Assembly (NCBI RefSeq): GCF_019884785.1
Contig: NZ_CP082326.1
Span: 1,295,355-1,359,354, forward strand
Reading direction: 5' to 3'
DNA length: 64,000 nt
DNA from: Crassaminicella profunda
Lineage (GTDB): Bacteria > Bacillota > Clostridia > Peptostreptococcales > Thermotaleaceae
Part shown: positions 16,321 to 25,572 of the stretch, piece after piece
How the letters are laid out: each line of letters starts with the position of its first letter
Position numbering within the stretch: the stretch's first letter is position 1
Notes under the pieces: model-generated
What the model was told of the DNA's origin: nothing
The model's input: the letters and a program-made list of their open reading frames with translations, nothing else
Databases searched by the model: none
Position numbers and translations under genes: made by a program

Positions 16321-16845
16321 TTCTTATATTACGTATTGAATCAAATTAAGTTAAAAATGTAACTAAATCACCCCTATAAAACATATTTATATAAGAAGGG
16401 GGTGATTTTTTGCGTTATAGGAGATATCGCCTTAGAAAGACGAAAGGTAGCTTAAAAGCATTTGTTAGTATATTACTTATCTGCTTAGTATTTATGGATT
16501 CTTATTAGTTGATCAGAAAATAAAACCTACATTTATAACAATAGCAGAGGTGAACCCGTCTGTGAGTTAATGGCTATTTTTAAGGTAAGGGTGTGCTATG
16601 GGATTGAGTAACTTTTTTATGAGGGATGGATGGACAAGCATGGATAAAAAAGAAATTAAGTAGAATAAAAATGCTATGTATATGTGTTGAATAAATAGAA
16701 AACAAAATTGATAAATATTAAACTTTGGTATAATATTATAGATATGTTATCTGTAAGATCAAAATACTATAAACAGATAAAATACATACTGTATAATAGT
16801 AGTATATAGTGAAGTAAAGATTATTTATATTTTGTACGCAAGGAG
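16321..16845 (+). repeat. Complete yunB/cassette repeat R6
   Basis: Order: cassette end TTCTTATATTACGTATTGAA (16321), hairpin and TTG start (16410), yunB codons (with a small deletion near 16490 that breaks the frame), junction GAGGTGAACCCGTCTGTGAG with GAA at 16552-16554, then the full P' block: GTTAATGGCTA, TATGAGGGATGGATGGACA, TTGATA and TATAAT, TACTGTATAATAGTAG, ATTATTTATATTTT. This is one of the best copies for defining the unit. Confidence 0.9.
16708..16734 (+). promoter_or_regulatory. Predicted promoter in R6 P' block, drives cat
   Basis: TTGATA (16708-16713) and TATAAT (16729-16734), spacing 15 (17 if the -10 is TAATAT). The pair is conserved in most P' blocks. Confidence 0.55.
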
Positions 16846-16854
16846 AGGGTTTTA

Positions 16855-17514
16855 ATGAAATTTAATTTAATAGATAAAGAAACTTGGAGTAGAAAGCCAT
16901 ATTTTGACCACTTTCTAAATAATGTTAGATGTACATACAGTATGACAGCTAATATTGATATTACAGATTTGCTTATTAAACTAAAAAATAATCACATAAA
17001 ATTATATCCTGCTTTGATTTATATGGCTACAAAAATAATAAACAGACACGAAGAATTTCGTACTTGTTTTGATGAAAGAGGTAATCTTGGCTATTGGGAA
17101 AATATGAATCCATGTTTTACCGTTTTTCATAAGGATAACGAAACATTTACTAATATTTGGACAATCTATTCTGATAATTTTAGATTATTTTATCGTAATT
17201 ATCTTGATGATATTGGAAAATATGGCAATGTAAAAAATTATTCTGCAAAAGAAAATGAACCTAAGAATACCTTTTCTGTTTCTTGTATTCCTTGGACAAG
17301 TTTTACAGGATTTAACCTTAACATTTATGCAGATGGAACTTATCTTTTACCAATAATTACATATGGTAAATATTTTGAACAAGATGGAAAAACATTATTA
17401 CCAATCTCTTTACAAGTGCATCATGCAGTTTGTGATGGATACCATACAAGCAGATTTTTTAATGAATTGCAAATAATGTCACAGAACTGTGATGAGTGGT
17501 TACTAAGCAACTGA
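16855..17514 (+). CDS. cat: Type A chloramphenicol acetyltransferase
   Basis: A 219-residue protein of CAT size. It has the active-site signature HHAVCDGYH at residues 189-197 (catalytic His190, structural Asp194), the N-terminal FNLIDKETWSRKPYFDHF, and the SVSCIPWTSFTGFNLN segment that lines the substrate site. The known reaction is O-acetylation of chloramphenicol in the cytosol by a CAT trimer; whether this divergent member does so is inference. SD AAGGAGAGG is 9 nt before the ATG. A second type A CAT is in another cassette at 28634. Confidence 0.9.
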   Translation: MKFNLIDKETWSRKPYFDHFLNNVRCTYSMTANIDITDLLIKLKNNHIKLYPALIYMATKIINRHEEFRTCFDERGNLGYWENMNPCFTVFHKDNETFTNIWTIYSDNFRLFYRNYLDDIGKYGNVKNYSAKENEPKNTFSVSCIPWTSFTGFNLNIYADGTYLLPIITYGKYFEQDGKTLLPISLQVHHAVCDGYHTSRFFNELQIMSQNCDEWLLSN

Positions 17515-17542
17515 GCATAATCTTTAGTTATAGTTTTCGCAT

Positions 17543-17639
17543 ATTTCTTATATTAAGTATTGAATAAAACTAAATTAAAATTGTAACTAAATCACCCCTA
17601 AGCAACATATTTTATATAGGAAGGGGGTGATTTTTTGCG
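17543..17639 (+). repeat. yunB/cassette repeat R7, left piece
   Basis: Cassette end, hairpin and yunB start up to GATTTTTTGCG. The copy is interrupted here by the lipoprotein/XRE module (about 17640-18507) and resumes at ~18508. GATTTTT is present at both edges of the insertion. Confidence 0.85.
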
Positions 17640-17659
17640 AAAATATAACGACAATAGTG

Positions 17660-18196
17660 TTAAGAAATTGCCATTTCCAAAAGCTCTAGATGCCACGTAG
17701 TATCTTTATAAGTCGCTTTATATTTTGGAAAAACTGCTCCTAAGTTCCCAAACCAAGAAGTAATTTCAATGATAGCTTCATTATCACTATATTCTTGAAG
17801 TCTTATGGATAACAGCGTTCCATCTATAGTGCGTTGTAAATTACCTTTATCATCATATTTAAACTTGACATTATCATTTTTAACTTCTTCAAAATCATAT
17901 AAATTTGATGATAAAGCAGAAAGGTTCTTTAATACTTTATTTTTAGCTTCATCACTTAGACCTTCCAATGTATCTAATTTTACAGCTATAAACCCATTGC
18001 CACCATTTTCTTCTTTAAAAGCAGCTTTCATAGCGGATACATATAGGTCTATTCTTTTGCTTTCTTCAGAACCAATTTCTTGTGTGGTACTGTTTGTTTC
18101 TGTAGAGTTCTGATTTGTTAAAGTTTGTTGTGAAGTACATCCAATGGTAAGTGAAGTAAGGATGTATATTAATAGTGATAGAACTATCTTTTTCAT
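17660..18196 (-). CDS. Lipoprotein, paralogue of the one at 52706
   Basis: A 178-residue protein with a lipoprotein signal: KK, hydrophobic run, lipobox LTIGC (Cys20). A Ser/Thr/Gln-rich linker follows, then a domain beginning ESKRIDLYVSAMKAAFKEENGGNGFIAVKLDTLEGLS and ending GNLGAVFPKYKATYKDTTWHLELLEMAIS, similar to uncharacterised Clostridia lipoproteins. It is >80% alike to the protein at 52706-53242 by eye. It lies on the opposite strand to the cassettes and sits inside a yunB repeat, so it was inserted there as part of a mobile module. Function unknown. Confidence 0.82.
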   Translation of the reverse strand: MKKIVLSLLIYILTSLTIGCTSQQTLTNQNSTETNSTTQEIGSEESKRIDLYVSAMKAAFKEENGGNGFIAVKLDTLEGLSDEAKNKVLKNLSALSSNLYDFEEVKNDNVKFKYDDKGNLQRTIDGTLLSIRLQEYSDNEAIIEITSWFGNLGAVFPKYKATYKDTTWHLELLEMAIS

Positions 18197-18289
18197 ATTT
18201 AGTTACCCCCTTAAAGTTTTAATATCATATTAGACGATTTTGTTTAATATTTTGTTCCAAATAATTTTAAGTGATATATATAGTATTTT

Positions 18290-18480
18290 AGTTATTTGTG
18301 GGATAAGGGGTGTTATGTTTTTGTAGTGTTTTGAAGGAATTGATTTTTATGTGCAATATAGCTTATAACAGTATTTAAAAAGTTTCCATCAAATTGTAAA
18401 TGAGAAGGCATGTATATATAAATCTATAAGTGTACTTATATGATTTTTTAGGAAAAGAGGTGTTTGTTGAATGTTTTTTT
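18290..18480 (-). pseudogene. Remnant of an XRE regulator gene
   Basis: This stretch aligns with 53340-53515, the 3' part of the XRE regulator gene that follows the other lipoprotein copy: GGGGTGTTATGTTTTTGTAG..., AAATTGTAAATGAGAAGGCA, AAATCTATAAGTGTACTTAT, ATGATTTTTTAGGAAA. The part encoding the helix-turn-helix is missing and the frame is disrupted. Confidence 0.65.
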
Positions 18481-18507
18481 GTATTTTCTGATAGTTGTTC
18501 TGAGATT

Positions 18508-18740
18508 TTTATAGATACCACCATAGAAAAACTAAAGGTAACTTAAAGGCATTTATTAGCTTATTACTTATATTTTTAATACCTAGTATGGATTCTTATT
18601 GGTCGATTAAAAAATAAAACCAGCATTTATAGCAATAGCAGAGGTGAACTCGCATGTGAGTTAATGGCTACTTTTAAGATTAGGGTGTGTTATGGGATGG
18701 AGTGATTTTTTCTATGAGGGCTGTGATTGGACAAGCATTT
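18508..18740 (+). repeat. yunB/cassette repeat R7, right piece
   Basis: yunB codons resume at ATAGATACCACCATAG, run to the junction GAGGTGAACTCGCATGTGAG (GAA 18646-18648), then GTTAATGGCTACTTTTAAGA and the first part of the P' block to about GGACAAGCATTT. The distal promoter part is absent. Confidence 0.85.
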
Positions 18741-19072
18741 AGAATGTTGTGTGGTGAACCGTACCATAAATAAATGTGAAAAGTAGTCTTAATCGTTGAT
18801 AGTACTTGGTTAAGGTTATTTTTGTAAGTGAAAATTCCGTATCATAAGTAATGTTATATTTACAAAATAGGTTATAATTAAAGAGATAAGAATTATTTTA
18901 AGTATAAAATAAATATGAAAATGATGTTTAAAGAAGCTTATATTTTCTATTATCAATGTTAGTACTGAAAGTTATCATTTTCCGTAATATTTTTTATAAA
19001 TGGCAGCAAAATTCTTAGAAAAATGAAATCATTAGTAGTTATGTAAAAAGTATTTAGGGGAGTGGGATTAAA
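18741..19072. other. Intergenic DNA before the AraC gene
   Basis: AT-rich DNA without a recognisable repeat or gene. TATTTACAAAATAGGTTATAAT-like sequence near 18863 could serve as a promoter, but I see no firm -35/-10 pair. Confidence 0.3.
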
Positions 19073-19909
19073 ATGATAATTAAAAATCCTTTGATAAATA
19101 AAAGTATTGAGTATATTTTACAGCATATACATGAGGACATTTCTATTGAAGATGTTGCTAATCACTGTAATTTTTCAAAATATTATTTTAGCAGAATGTT
19201 TAAAGAAGAAACAGGAGTAAGTATTTATGCTTTTATCAAACGTATAAAAATGGATCAAAGTGCAGTAAGTCTTAAGGTTGAAAAAGATAAAACTATTACT
19301 GATATTGGAGTTGATTATGGATACAGTTCTTCCAATTATAGTTCAGCCTTTAGCAAGCAGTATAGTATTTGTCCAGTGAAATTTAGAAAGGCTATCAATT
19401 CAACATCTGTTGCTAATCCGTTTTATTCCAGTGAATATAATACTTTTAAGTCTTTTGAATATTATGATGAGAAGATTATTATACAAAATCTAGCTGATTT
19501 TAAAGTAATCTATGAAAGATATATCGGAAACTATAGTGATATAGGGATTAATTGGTATAGTTTTATGGAACGGTATAAGACCTATATTAAACCAAATACA
19601 CTTTTGATTGAAAAATCTTATGATGATCCATCTATTACCCAATTAGAGAAATGCATATATGATTTATGCATCACTGTTGGTGAAGATGTAGAGTTAGAAA
19701 ATGTTACAACGATAAAAGGTGGTAAATTTGCAGTTTATCGATTTAATGGATATATACATGATATTTTTGTGACATTCCAGGGATTTTTTAATATTTGGCT
19801 TCCACGTAGTGGATATAAAAGGGATGAAAGATATGGATTAGGCATTTACCACAATATTGATAGAAAAAATAATCATGTTGCTATGGATTTATGTATTGCT
19901 ATTAAATAG
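19073..19909 (+). CDS. AraC-family regulator with GyrI-like effector domain
   Basis: A 278-residue protein. Residues ~8-105 are a double helix-turn-helix of the AraC/XylS type (IEDVANHCNFSKYYFSRMFKEETGVSIYAFIKRIKMDQ, then ITDIGVDYGYSSSNYSSAFSKQY). Residues ~125-278 resemble the GyrI/SOUL-like effector domain (VIYERYIGNYSDIGINWYSFMERY, GGKFAVYRFNGYIHDIF..FQGFFNIWLPRSGY), as in Rob and related multidrug-sensing activators. It probably binds a small hydrophobic ligand and activates nearby genes; the gene at 20003 lies 90 nt downstream in the same direction. SD AGGGGAG precedes the ATG. Confidence 0.88.
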   Translation: MIIKNPLINKSIEYILQHIHEDISIEDVANHCNFSKYYFSRMFKEETGVSIYAFIKRIKMDQSAVSLKVEKDKTITDIGVDYGYSSSNYSSAFSKQYSICPVKFRKAINSTSVANPFYSSEYNTFKSFEYYDEKIIIQNLADFKVIYERYIGNYSDIGINWYSFMERYKTYIKPNTLLIEKSYDDPSITQLEKCIYDLCITVGEDVELENVTTIKGGKFAVYRFNGYIHDIFVTFQGFFNIWLPRSGYKRDERYGLGIYHNIDRKNNHVAMDLCIAIK

Positions 19910-20002
19910 AGCAAGAATTCAGAAGTAAAAAAGTAAGTTTTCCTTTATTATGAAAATAGTGATAAAGCTATCACTATATAAAGTTAGGAAAAGGAGGATT
20001 TT

Positions 20003-20551
20003 ATGTTTGATATAAGGAAAATCCAAGAGCATGTTATTTATGAAGCTATAAAAAATGAGAGCAATGAAGATATTGCAAGGGAAGTTGTATATGGAAAAGA
20101 GGAAAGTGGTAAATCAGAGGATAATGCTATATGGGTAAATTCTACAATGAAGAGATTAGAAAGCAAACTTGATAAGGTAACTACTAAGAAGATTAGAATG
20201 AAGTGTCAGTGTGGATATGGAATGGATGAGAAGTTAGAATTAGTGAAAGAGCTAATGGAATTATCATCAAGTTTAGAGGAGTTTGGAAATTTGCAGAAAG
20301 CAAAAGATGCAGGGTTATTTTATGAAAATGGAGATATTTATTTACAATTTAATTTTTGTCCATGTCCAATGCTTGCAGATGTAGATAGGCTAGATTCTGA
20401 TGCATGGTGTCAATGTACTACTGGGTATAGTAAAGTACTATTTGAAAAAGCCTTTCAGTGTAAAGTTGATGTTGAGTTATTAAAAAGTATAAAAATGGGT
20501 AATGAAAGATGCCTTATGAAAATAATCCCACAAGGGGTTATATGGAAATAG
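20003..20551 (+). CDS. Cysteine-rich protein of unknown function (DUF6144-like)
   Basis: A 182-residue soluble protein. The visible marks are KCQCGYGM (about 72-79), NFCPCPM (about 121-127) and WCQCTTGYSKVLFEKAF (about 138-154), i.e. paired Cys motifs around a helical core. A C-C-TTG-YSK-F arrangement of this kind is found in DUF6144 and related proteins annotated as possible metal- or hydrocarbon-binding. It follows the AraC/GyrI regulator by 90 nt and may be its target. SD AAAGGAGG is 8 nt before the ATG. The family assignment is tentative. Confidence 0.65.
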   Translation: MFDIRKIQEHVIYEAIKNESNEDIAREVVYGKEESGKSEDNAIWVNSTMKRLESKLDKVTTKKIRMKCQCGYGMDEKLELVKELMELSSSLEEFGNLQKAKDAGLFYENGDIYLQFNFCPCPMLADVDRLDSDAWCQCTTGYSKVLFEKAFQCKVDVELLKSIKMGNERCLMKIIPQGVIWK

Positions 20552-20684
20552 AATAAATCTTATTTAATACCAGCTATAAACAGTAGTGAAGCTTTCTGAA
20601 GAAATAATTGAGAAAATAATCAATGAAGGTGAAAAATGATAGTAAAGAGACTAATAAAATAAAAAGTTTACTATTTCTAATAAA

Positions 20685-20975
20685 GATAATCACTAAATCA
20701 CCCTTGTGAAACATATTTATATAAGAAGGGGGTGATTTTTTGCGTTGCAAGAGATACCGCCGTAGGAAAATGAAAGGTAGCTTAAAAGCATTTATTAGCA
20801 TATTACTTATATTTTTAATACTTATTTATGGATTCTTATTAGTTGATCAGAAAATAAAACCTGCATTTAAGTGGGTAGCAGAGGTGAACCTGTGTGTGAG
20901 TGAATGGATACTTTTAAGATTAGGATGTGCTATGGGATTGATTAATTTTTTTATGAGGGATGGGTGGACAAGGAT
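20685..20975 (+). repeat. yunB/cassette repeat R8 (KWVAEV allele)
   Basis: TAATCACTAAATCACCC hairpin, TTG start, yunB codons to the junction GAGGTGAACCTGTGTGTGAG (GAA 20886-20888), then GATACTTTTAAGATTAGGAT and TATGAGGGATGGGTGGACA. Before the junction it reads CATTTAAGTGGGTAGCAGAG instead of the usual CATTTATAGCAATAGCAGAG. The distal promoter part is missing. A frame-preserving stop lies after the junction. Confidence 0.88.
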
Positions 20976-21094
20976 AGTATACTATTATTCTGCAAGATAA
21001 AAGTGTTGCAAGAAGGATATTTAAGTATTTACAAATAGAAAAATTAGTATATAATAAAAGTGAATAACAAATTCGCTTTTATTAGGAGGATTAT

Positions 21095-21706
21095 ATGGTT
21101 CAATATAAAAAAGATAAAATAAAAGAAAAAATTGATTCTGTAGCACTTACTGTGTTTGCAGAGAAAGGTTATAGTGGAACTAAAATTTCAGATATAGCAC
21201 AAATGGCAGGAATATCAGTAGGAAATATATACAGGTATTATAGAAGTAAAAATGAAATTTTTCATTGTATTGTTCCTGAACGTTTTTTAGTAGAAGTAAA
21301 AAACTTATTAGTAGAAAAAATTTCTAGCGCTGAAGGGAAGAGCTTAGAATTTATTGAGAAAAGAGATGAATTATGGTTATTTAATAATCAGTTTATTAAT
21401 TTTATGGTAGAAAATCGTGAAAGGATGTTGATTGTATTTCATAATAGTGAAGGAACAAAATATGAAAATGAAAAAGCAGAGTTGGTTAATTTCCTTGTAA
21501 AAACTTTAAAAGAACGGTATACAGAACAATATAATCAACTTTTAGAGGTAAACAAAGGTGATTTTGTAATAAGATTAATTTATCAAAATCTTATCAATAT
21601 GACCCTTAGAATATTAGAAGAAACTAAAGATATTGAAGAAGTAAAGAAATATTTAAAATCTATTAATTCATATCATATGTTTGGTATTACCAATTTATTG
21701 AAATAG
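21095..21706 (+). CDS. TetR/AcrR-family regulator
   Basis: A 203-residue protein with the TetR DNA-binding helices at about residues 8-55 (VFAEKGYSGTKISDIAQMAGISVGNIYRYYRSKNEIF) and a helical C-terminal domain. SD TTAGGAGG is 7 nt before the ATG. It is followed by a 4-TM protein gene at 21839, its likely partner. A hairpin-like CGCTTTTATTAGGAGG region precedes it, but I see no clear palindromic operator. Confidence 0.88.
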   Translation: MVQYKKDKIKEKIDSVALTVFAEKGYSGTKISDIAQMAGISVGNIYRYYRSKNEIFHCIVPERFLVEVKNLLVEKISSAEGKSLEFIEKRDELWLFNNQFINFMVENRERMLIVFHNSEGTKYENEKAELVNFLVKTLKERYTEQYNQLLEVNKGDFVIRLIYQNLINMTLRILEETKDIEEVKKYLKSINSYHMFGITNLLK

Positions 21707-21838
21707 ATTATTTAAGACCGTAAAAAAGTATATATAAGAGTATATCTAGATTAGGATAAAAAAATCAACAATGCAGTTGTCTATAAAAGAATAAATGTGT
21801 TGTTAAATATATTTAATTTATTGTGAAGGAGGAAAAAT

Positions 21839-22264
21839 ATGAGGAAATCAATATTAACCAACGGTATTAAAGCAATAATTGGGGTAAATAGTATTGCTGC
21901 AGTAATTAGCCTTATTTTCTGGATTCTAGTGATGTTTAAAATTTTTATACAATCCAATACTGGGATTACAATGGATATAATGTCTAAAGCATCTACTTTA
22001 GGATTTCTAATTGCAGATATTTTTTTAGCTGTTCCAATATTGATGATTAGTATTCCAGGTCTTTTAAGATTGAGTTCCTGGGGATGGACATTTGCTCAAA
22101 TGGCCAATATACTATGGATATATTCGCTTGCTTCTTTATGGACTCGTGATATATATACAGGTTTAATTACTCCGGGAGACATTATTTTTCTTCCATTTGG
22201 ATTATTTTCAATATGGTCAATCAATTACTTATGGCGTAATAAAAGTAAATTTAATATTTTATAG
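21839..22264 (+). CDS. Four-helix integral membrane protein, unknown function
   Basis: A 141-residue protein with about four membrane helices (residues ~10-38, 53-75, 82-103, 112-132) and short loops. No catalytic motif or known family is recognised; the size and layout resemble DoxX-like and DUF small membrane proteins. It lies 130 nt downstream of a TetR gene and may be controlled by it. SD AAGGAGG is well placed. The cassette ends in repeat R9. Confidence 0.7.
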   Translation: MRKSILTNGIKAIIGVNSIAAVISLIFWILVMFKIFIQSNTGITMDIMSKASTLGFLIADIFLAVPILMISIPGLLRLSSWGWTFAQMANILWIYSLASLWTRDIYTGLITPGDIIFLPFGLFSIWSINYLWRNKSKFNIL

Positions 22265-22329
22265 ATATACACCATTACACTAGACTAGTAGAGTTTCTAG
22301 ATAAGGATATGAATAGAAAAAACAAAAGT

Positions 22330-22560
22330 AATTTTTACTAGTAGATCAAAAAAAACCTGCATTTATAGCAATAGCAGAGGTGAACTCGTCTGTGAGTGAA
22401 TGGCTACTTTTAGGATAAGGATGATATCTATATGTCTGGAAGAGCCAAAAATGCAATTGATAAATTACAAAATTTGGTATACAATTATAAATGTGTTATC
22501 TACAATATTATAGTATTATAAAAAAGACAAAATATATATTATACAAAAGTATAGATAAAT
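22330..22560 (+). repeat. yunB/cassette repeat R9, 5' truncated
   Basis: The hairpin and most yunB codons are gone; homology begins near AATTTTTACTAGTAGATC and runs through the junction GAGGTGAACTCGTCTGTGAG (GAA 22382-22384), GGCTACTTTTAGGATAAGGA and the distal block (AATTGATAAATTACAAAATT, TATACAAT, TGTGTTATCTACAATATTA). Confidence 0.8.
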
Positions 22561-22605
22561 GTATTAAATGAAGATATTATTAAAAATTTTTTATAGGTGA
22601 TATAG

Positions 22606-23133
22606 ATGAATAACATAGGAAAAAGGATAGTGATTATAGGATCACCAGGGAGTGGTAAAAGCACTTTTTCAAGAAAACTTGCAGAAATAACAGGTATTCC
22701 ACTTATCCATCTAGATAGGGAATTTTGGAATTATGGATGGGTTGAAACTCCAAGGGGAAAATGGGTAAAAAAGCAAGAAAATCTAATATCAGGGAACGAA
22801 TGGATAATTGATGGTAACTATAGCAGTACATTGGATATGCGTATTGAAAAGGCTGATACAATTATTTGCTTTCAATTAAGTAGAGTGATGTGTATGCAGA
22901 GCTATTTTAAACGAGTGATAACTAATAGAAATAAAATAAGACCTGATATGGCAGAAGGTTGCCAAGAGAATTTTGACTTTGAGTTCATGAAATATATTTG
23001 GAATTTTTCTAAAAGATCAGGGAAAAGAAATCTTGAAAGGCTGGAAAGAAGTAAAGATAAACATATAATAGTCTTTAAAAAGAGAACTGAGGCAAATAAA
23101 TATCTAAAAGAGCTTGTTAATAAAAAAATTTAA
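22606..23133 (+). CDS. P-loop NTPase, FlaR/topology-modulation-like kinase
   Basis: A 175-residue protein with Walker A GSPGSGKST (residues ~12-20), then LAEITGIPLIHLDREFWNYGWVETPR and a DGNYSSTLDMRIEKADTIICF segment. This is the pattern of small adenylate-kinase-like ATPases annotated as FlaR or 'DNA topology modulation protein'. They are probable nucleotide or small-molecule kinases; no true role in topology is established. The SD is weak (AGGTGAT). The cassette promoter lies in R9. Confidence 0.85.
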   Translation: MNNIGKRIVIIGSPGSGKSTFSRKLAEITGIPLIHLDREFWNYGWVETPRGKWVKKQENLISGNEWIIDGNYSSTLDMRIEKADTIICFQLSRVMCMQSYFKRVITNRNKIRPDMAEGCQENFDFEFMKYIWNFSKRSGKRNLERLERSKDKHIIVFKKRTEANKYLKELVNKKI

Positions 23134-23239
23134 GAAGTTTCTAATTGTATATCTTGATGAACTAAATAGACTATTATCTGAAGGCGAATTTTAAAAGTTG
23201 AATGAGTAATTGAGGTGCAACGGTTTATTAGGTTTAGAA

Positions 23240-23750
23240 TATTCTTATATTGCGGATTAAATATAAATTAAAATTGTAACTAAATCACCTACCTTCAGTA
23301 TATTTATATAAGAAGGGGGGTGATTTTTTGCGTTATAGGAGATATCTCCGAAGAAAGACGAAAGGAAGTTTAAAAGCATTTATTAGTATAATCGTTATTT
23401 TTTTAGTACTTATATATGGATTCTTATTGGTTGCTCAAAAAATTAGGTCTGCATTTAAGTGGGTAGCAGAAGTGAACTCGTCTGTGAGTTAATAGCTACT
23501 TTTAAGGTGAGGGTGTGCTATGGGATGAGTGATTTTTTTTATGAGGGATGGGTAGACAAGCATAGGTAAAAAGAAGCTATTATAGGATAAGAATGCTATC
23601 AACATATATTAAAGAATCAAAAATATAATTGAGAAATGATAAAATTTGGTATAATGGTATAGATGTGTTATCCGTAATATTAAAATGTTATAAAAAAGAT
23701 AAAATAAATATTACACAATAGTAGAATATTATGACATAAAGATTATTTAT
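23240..23750 (+). repeat. Complete yunB/cassette repeat R10 (KWVAEV allele)
   Basis: ATTCTTATATTGCGGATTAA start, hairpin, TTG start, yunB codons, TTTAAGTGGGTAGCAGAAGTG, junction GAAGTGAACTCGTCTGTGAG (GAA 23474-23476), full P' block with TTGAGA and TATAAT at 23629-23655, and the ACACAATAGTAGAA and ATTATTTATATAA ends. Confidence 0.9.
23629..23655 (+). promoter_or_regulatory. Predicted promoter in R10 P' block
   Basis: TTGAGA (23629-23634) and TATAAT (23650-23655), aligned with the promoters of the other P' blocks; it reads into the secreted-protein gene at 23772. Confidence 0.5.
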
Positions 23751-23771
23751 ATAATTTGTGGGGGTGAAGAT

Positions 23772-24302
23772 ATGAAAAAATTTTATATTATTTCTGCTAT
23801 ATGTTTATTGTTACTTGTCATTTTCGCTTGTTTTAGTGTCTCTACCATAGGAGTGATCGGAGATAATCTTGAACGTGACGCTCGTAAATCCCAAAAAATA
23901 GATGATAGTTGGCAGGTCTCCAAATCTGTGACCGATAACCTTGGCGCATTGCTGTTTTATGACGAACATTTAAATGATTTCACGTATTCCATTTATGTAA
24001 ATAGAGAGGGTCTTTCATTTGGATACTTTTTTCGTTCAGGAGGCAGTACCATCGATATTTTCGAGGGTATTCGAGCCTTTAATTATGGTAATTCCATGGC
24101 TCTCATTTCGATTAATAAGGTAAATGTGGCGAGAATAGAATGTGTGTCTGAAAACAGTCAAAAACAAGGGGCTGTTTATACAGTAGAGCCAGGTAAGCCA
24201 TTTGCTATTGCAATCCCCATTACCGATAGCAACATGACGATAAAAATCTATGACCAAGATGGAAATGAGATTCCGATAACAACAGTCTCGTCTTGTGACT
24301 AA
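23772..24302 (+). CDS. Secreted protein of unknown function
   Basis: A 176-residue protein with an N-terminal signal or anchor (KKFYIISAICLLLLVIFACFS). It could be a lipoprotein (FACFS), though the lipobox is poor. The exported part (~150 residues) is beta-rich, with DDSWQVSKSVTDNLGALLFYDE and GYFFRSGGSTIDI. No family is recognised. Its base use is clearly less AT-rich (many CTC, CGT, ACC codons) than neighbouring genes, pointing to a different origin. SD GGGGGTG precedes the ATG. Confidence 0.7.
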   Translation: MKKFYIISAICLLLLVIFACFSVSTIGVIGDNLERDARKSQKIDDSWQVSKSVTDNLGALLFYDEHLNDFTYSIYVNREGLSFGYFFRSGGSTIDIFEGIRAFNYGNSMALISINKVNVARIECVSENSQKQGAVYTVEPGKPFAIAIPITDSNMTIKIYDQDGNEIPITTVSSCD

Positions 24303-24414
24303 ATATAGCAATTTATTCTTGCAATATATATTAATGAGCATAATCTTTAATACAGTAATTTATTCACACTTATGATAAGTTACATAAAATAAAAAAATAT
24401 TTAGGAGAAAAAAT

Positions 24415-24981
24415 ATGGATTATAAAAGTATATATGAAAATGCATATGAACTTATGGATGTACAAATTATAGATGGAGATTGTGGTAAGTTGTGTAATCA
24501 TCATTGTTGTAGAACCTATGATGGAGAAAAAAAGATGGGGATATATTTAATGCCCTATGAATTGGAGAGTATGCTAGAGGATAGTGAATTTATCACAAAT
24601 TTTAAAGTAGAAAAACATACTAGTTTTGAATATGATATACCTCATAGTATAGGATATCTTTATTATATAGATTGTGAAGATGAATTTGGATGTTTAAGGC
24701 ATTTAAGGCCTATTCAATGTAGAACTTATCCTTTTGAACCACATATAGAAAAGGGACAACTTTATTTAACAATAGAAAAGGATCAAATTCACAATTGTCC
24801 TTTAATTGATAAAATGGAACAGTGGAATGAAGAGTTTGCAAAAAGAATATATTTAGGGTGGAAAGAATTAATAAAGATAGAGAATATTAGGCTTATGGTT
24901 AAATATGATAGTAAGTATAGGAATATTGAAAATAACGTAAAAATAAAATTATCAGAGACGGAGATATTTAAAAATATTTAA
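24415..24981 (+). CDS. YkgJ-type cysteine-cluster protein
   Basis: A 188-residue protein with the CxxxC...CC and C...CR..P.QCRTYPF marks of zinc/iron-chelating YkgJ-like proteins: DCGKLCNHHCC (about 22-32), ECEDEFGCLRHLRPIQCRTYPFEPH-type stretch (about 80-104) and NCPLI near 128. Family members may coordinate a metal cluster and some are linked to protein modification. SD TTAGGAGA lies 8 nt before the ATG. It shares a cassette with the secreted protein at 23772. Confidence 0.8.
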   Translation: MDYKSIYENAYELMDVQIIDGDCGKLCNHHCCRTYDGEKKMGIYLMPYELESMLEDSEFITNFKVEKHTSFEYDIPHSIGYLYYIDCEDEFGCLRHLRPIQCRTYPFEPHIEKGQLYLTIEKDQIHNCPLIDKMEQWNEEFAKRIYLGWKELIKIENIRLMVKYDSKYRNIENNVKIKLSETEIFKNI

Positions 24982-25106
24982 TTAGGGGTAGTATCAGCAT
25001 AGCTGTCACCAGGTGCAAAGTATAATTATAAACGTAGTAAAATAGCAGCCTTCAAGCATTTATTAGATTTGTAGATTTTAAGGAAATTTGCATTTTGTTG
25101 AACAAT

Positions 25107-25490
25107 CCACCCTAGAAAAAAGAAGGGTAGCTTAAAAGCACTTATTAGCATATTACTTATATTTTTAATACTTATTTATGGATTCTTATTAGTTAATCAG
25201 AAAATAAAACCTGCATTTATAGCAATAGTAGAGGTTAACCCGTCTGTGAGTTAATGGCTACTTTTAAGGTTAGGGTATGTTATGGGATTGATTTTTTATA
25301 AGGGATAGGTGGACAACCATAGGTATAAATAAGCTATTGTAAGAAAAGAATGATGTCTACATATATTAAAGAATCAAAAATATTATTGAAAAATGATAAA
25401 ATTTGGTTTAATGTTATAGATATGTTATCTGTAATACCAAAATCTTATCAAAAAGATAAGATACATATTAGATAATAGTAGAAAAATGTG
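25107..25490 (+). repeat. yunB/cassette repeat R11, 5' truncated
   Basis: The hairpin is missing; yunB codons begin at CACCCTAGAAAAAAGAAGGG and run to the junction GAGGTTAACCCGTCTGTGAG, where GAA has become TAA (25236-25238). The P' block follows in full (GTTAATGGCTACTTTTAAGG, GGACAACCATAGG, TATTGAAAAATGATAAAATT, GATAATAGTAGAAA). Confidence 0.85.
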
Positions 25491-25572
25491 ACACAAATAT
25501 ACTAAAAGAAGTTATAAAACAAATTAAAATATATGAAATATTTACTAATATATTAATTACAGGAGGGTACTG

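Noticed and set aside
20740-21000. 86-residue ORF starting RCKRYRRRKMKGSLKAF as a gene of its own
   Set aside because: It is the truncated yunB of repeat R8 read on past the junction; treated as part of the repeat. The same holds for the 116-residue ORF at 38600-38950, which runs from GNAT shadow into R19.
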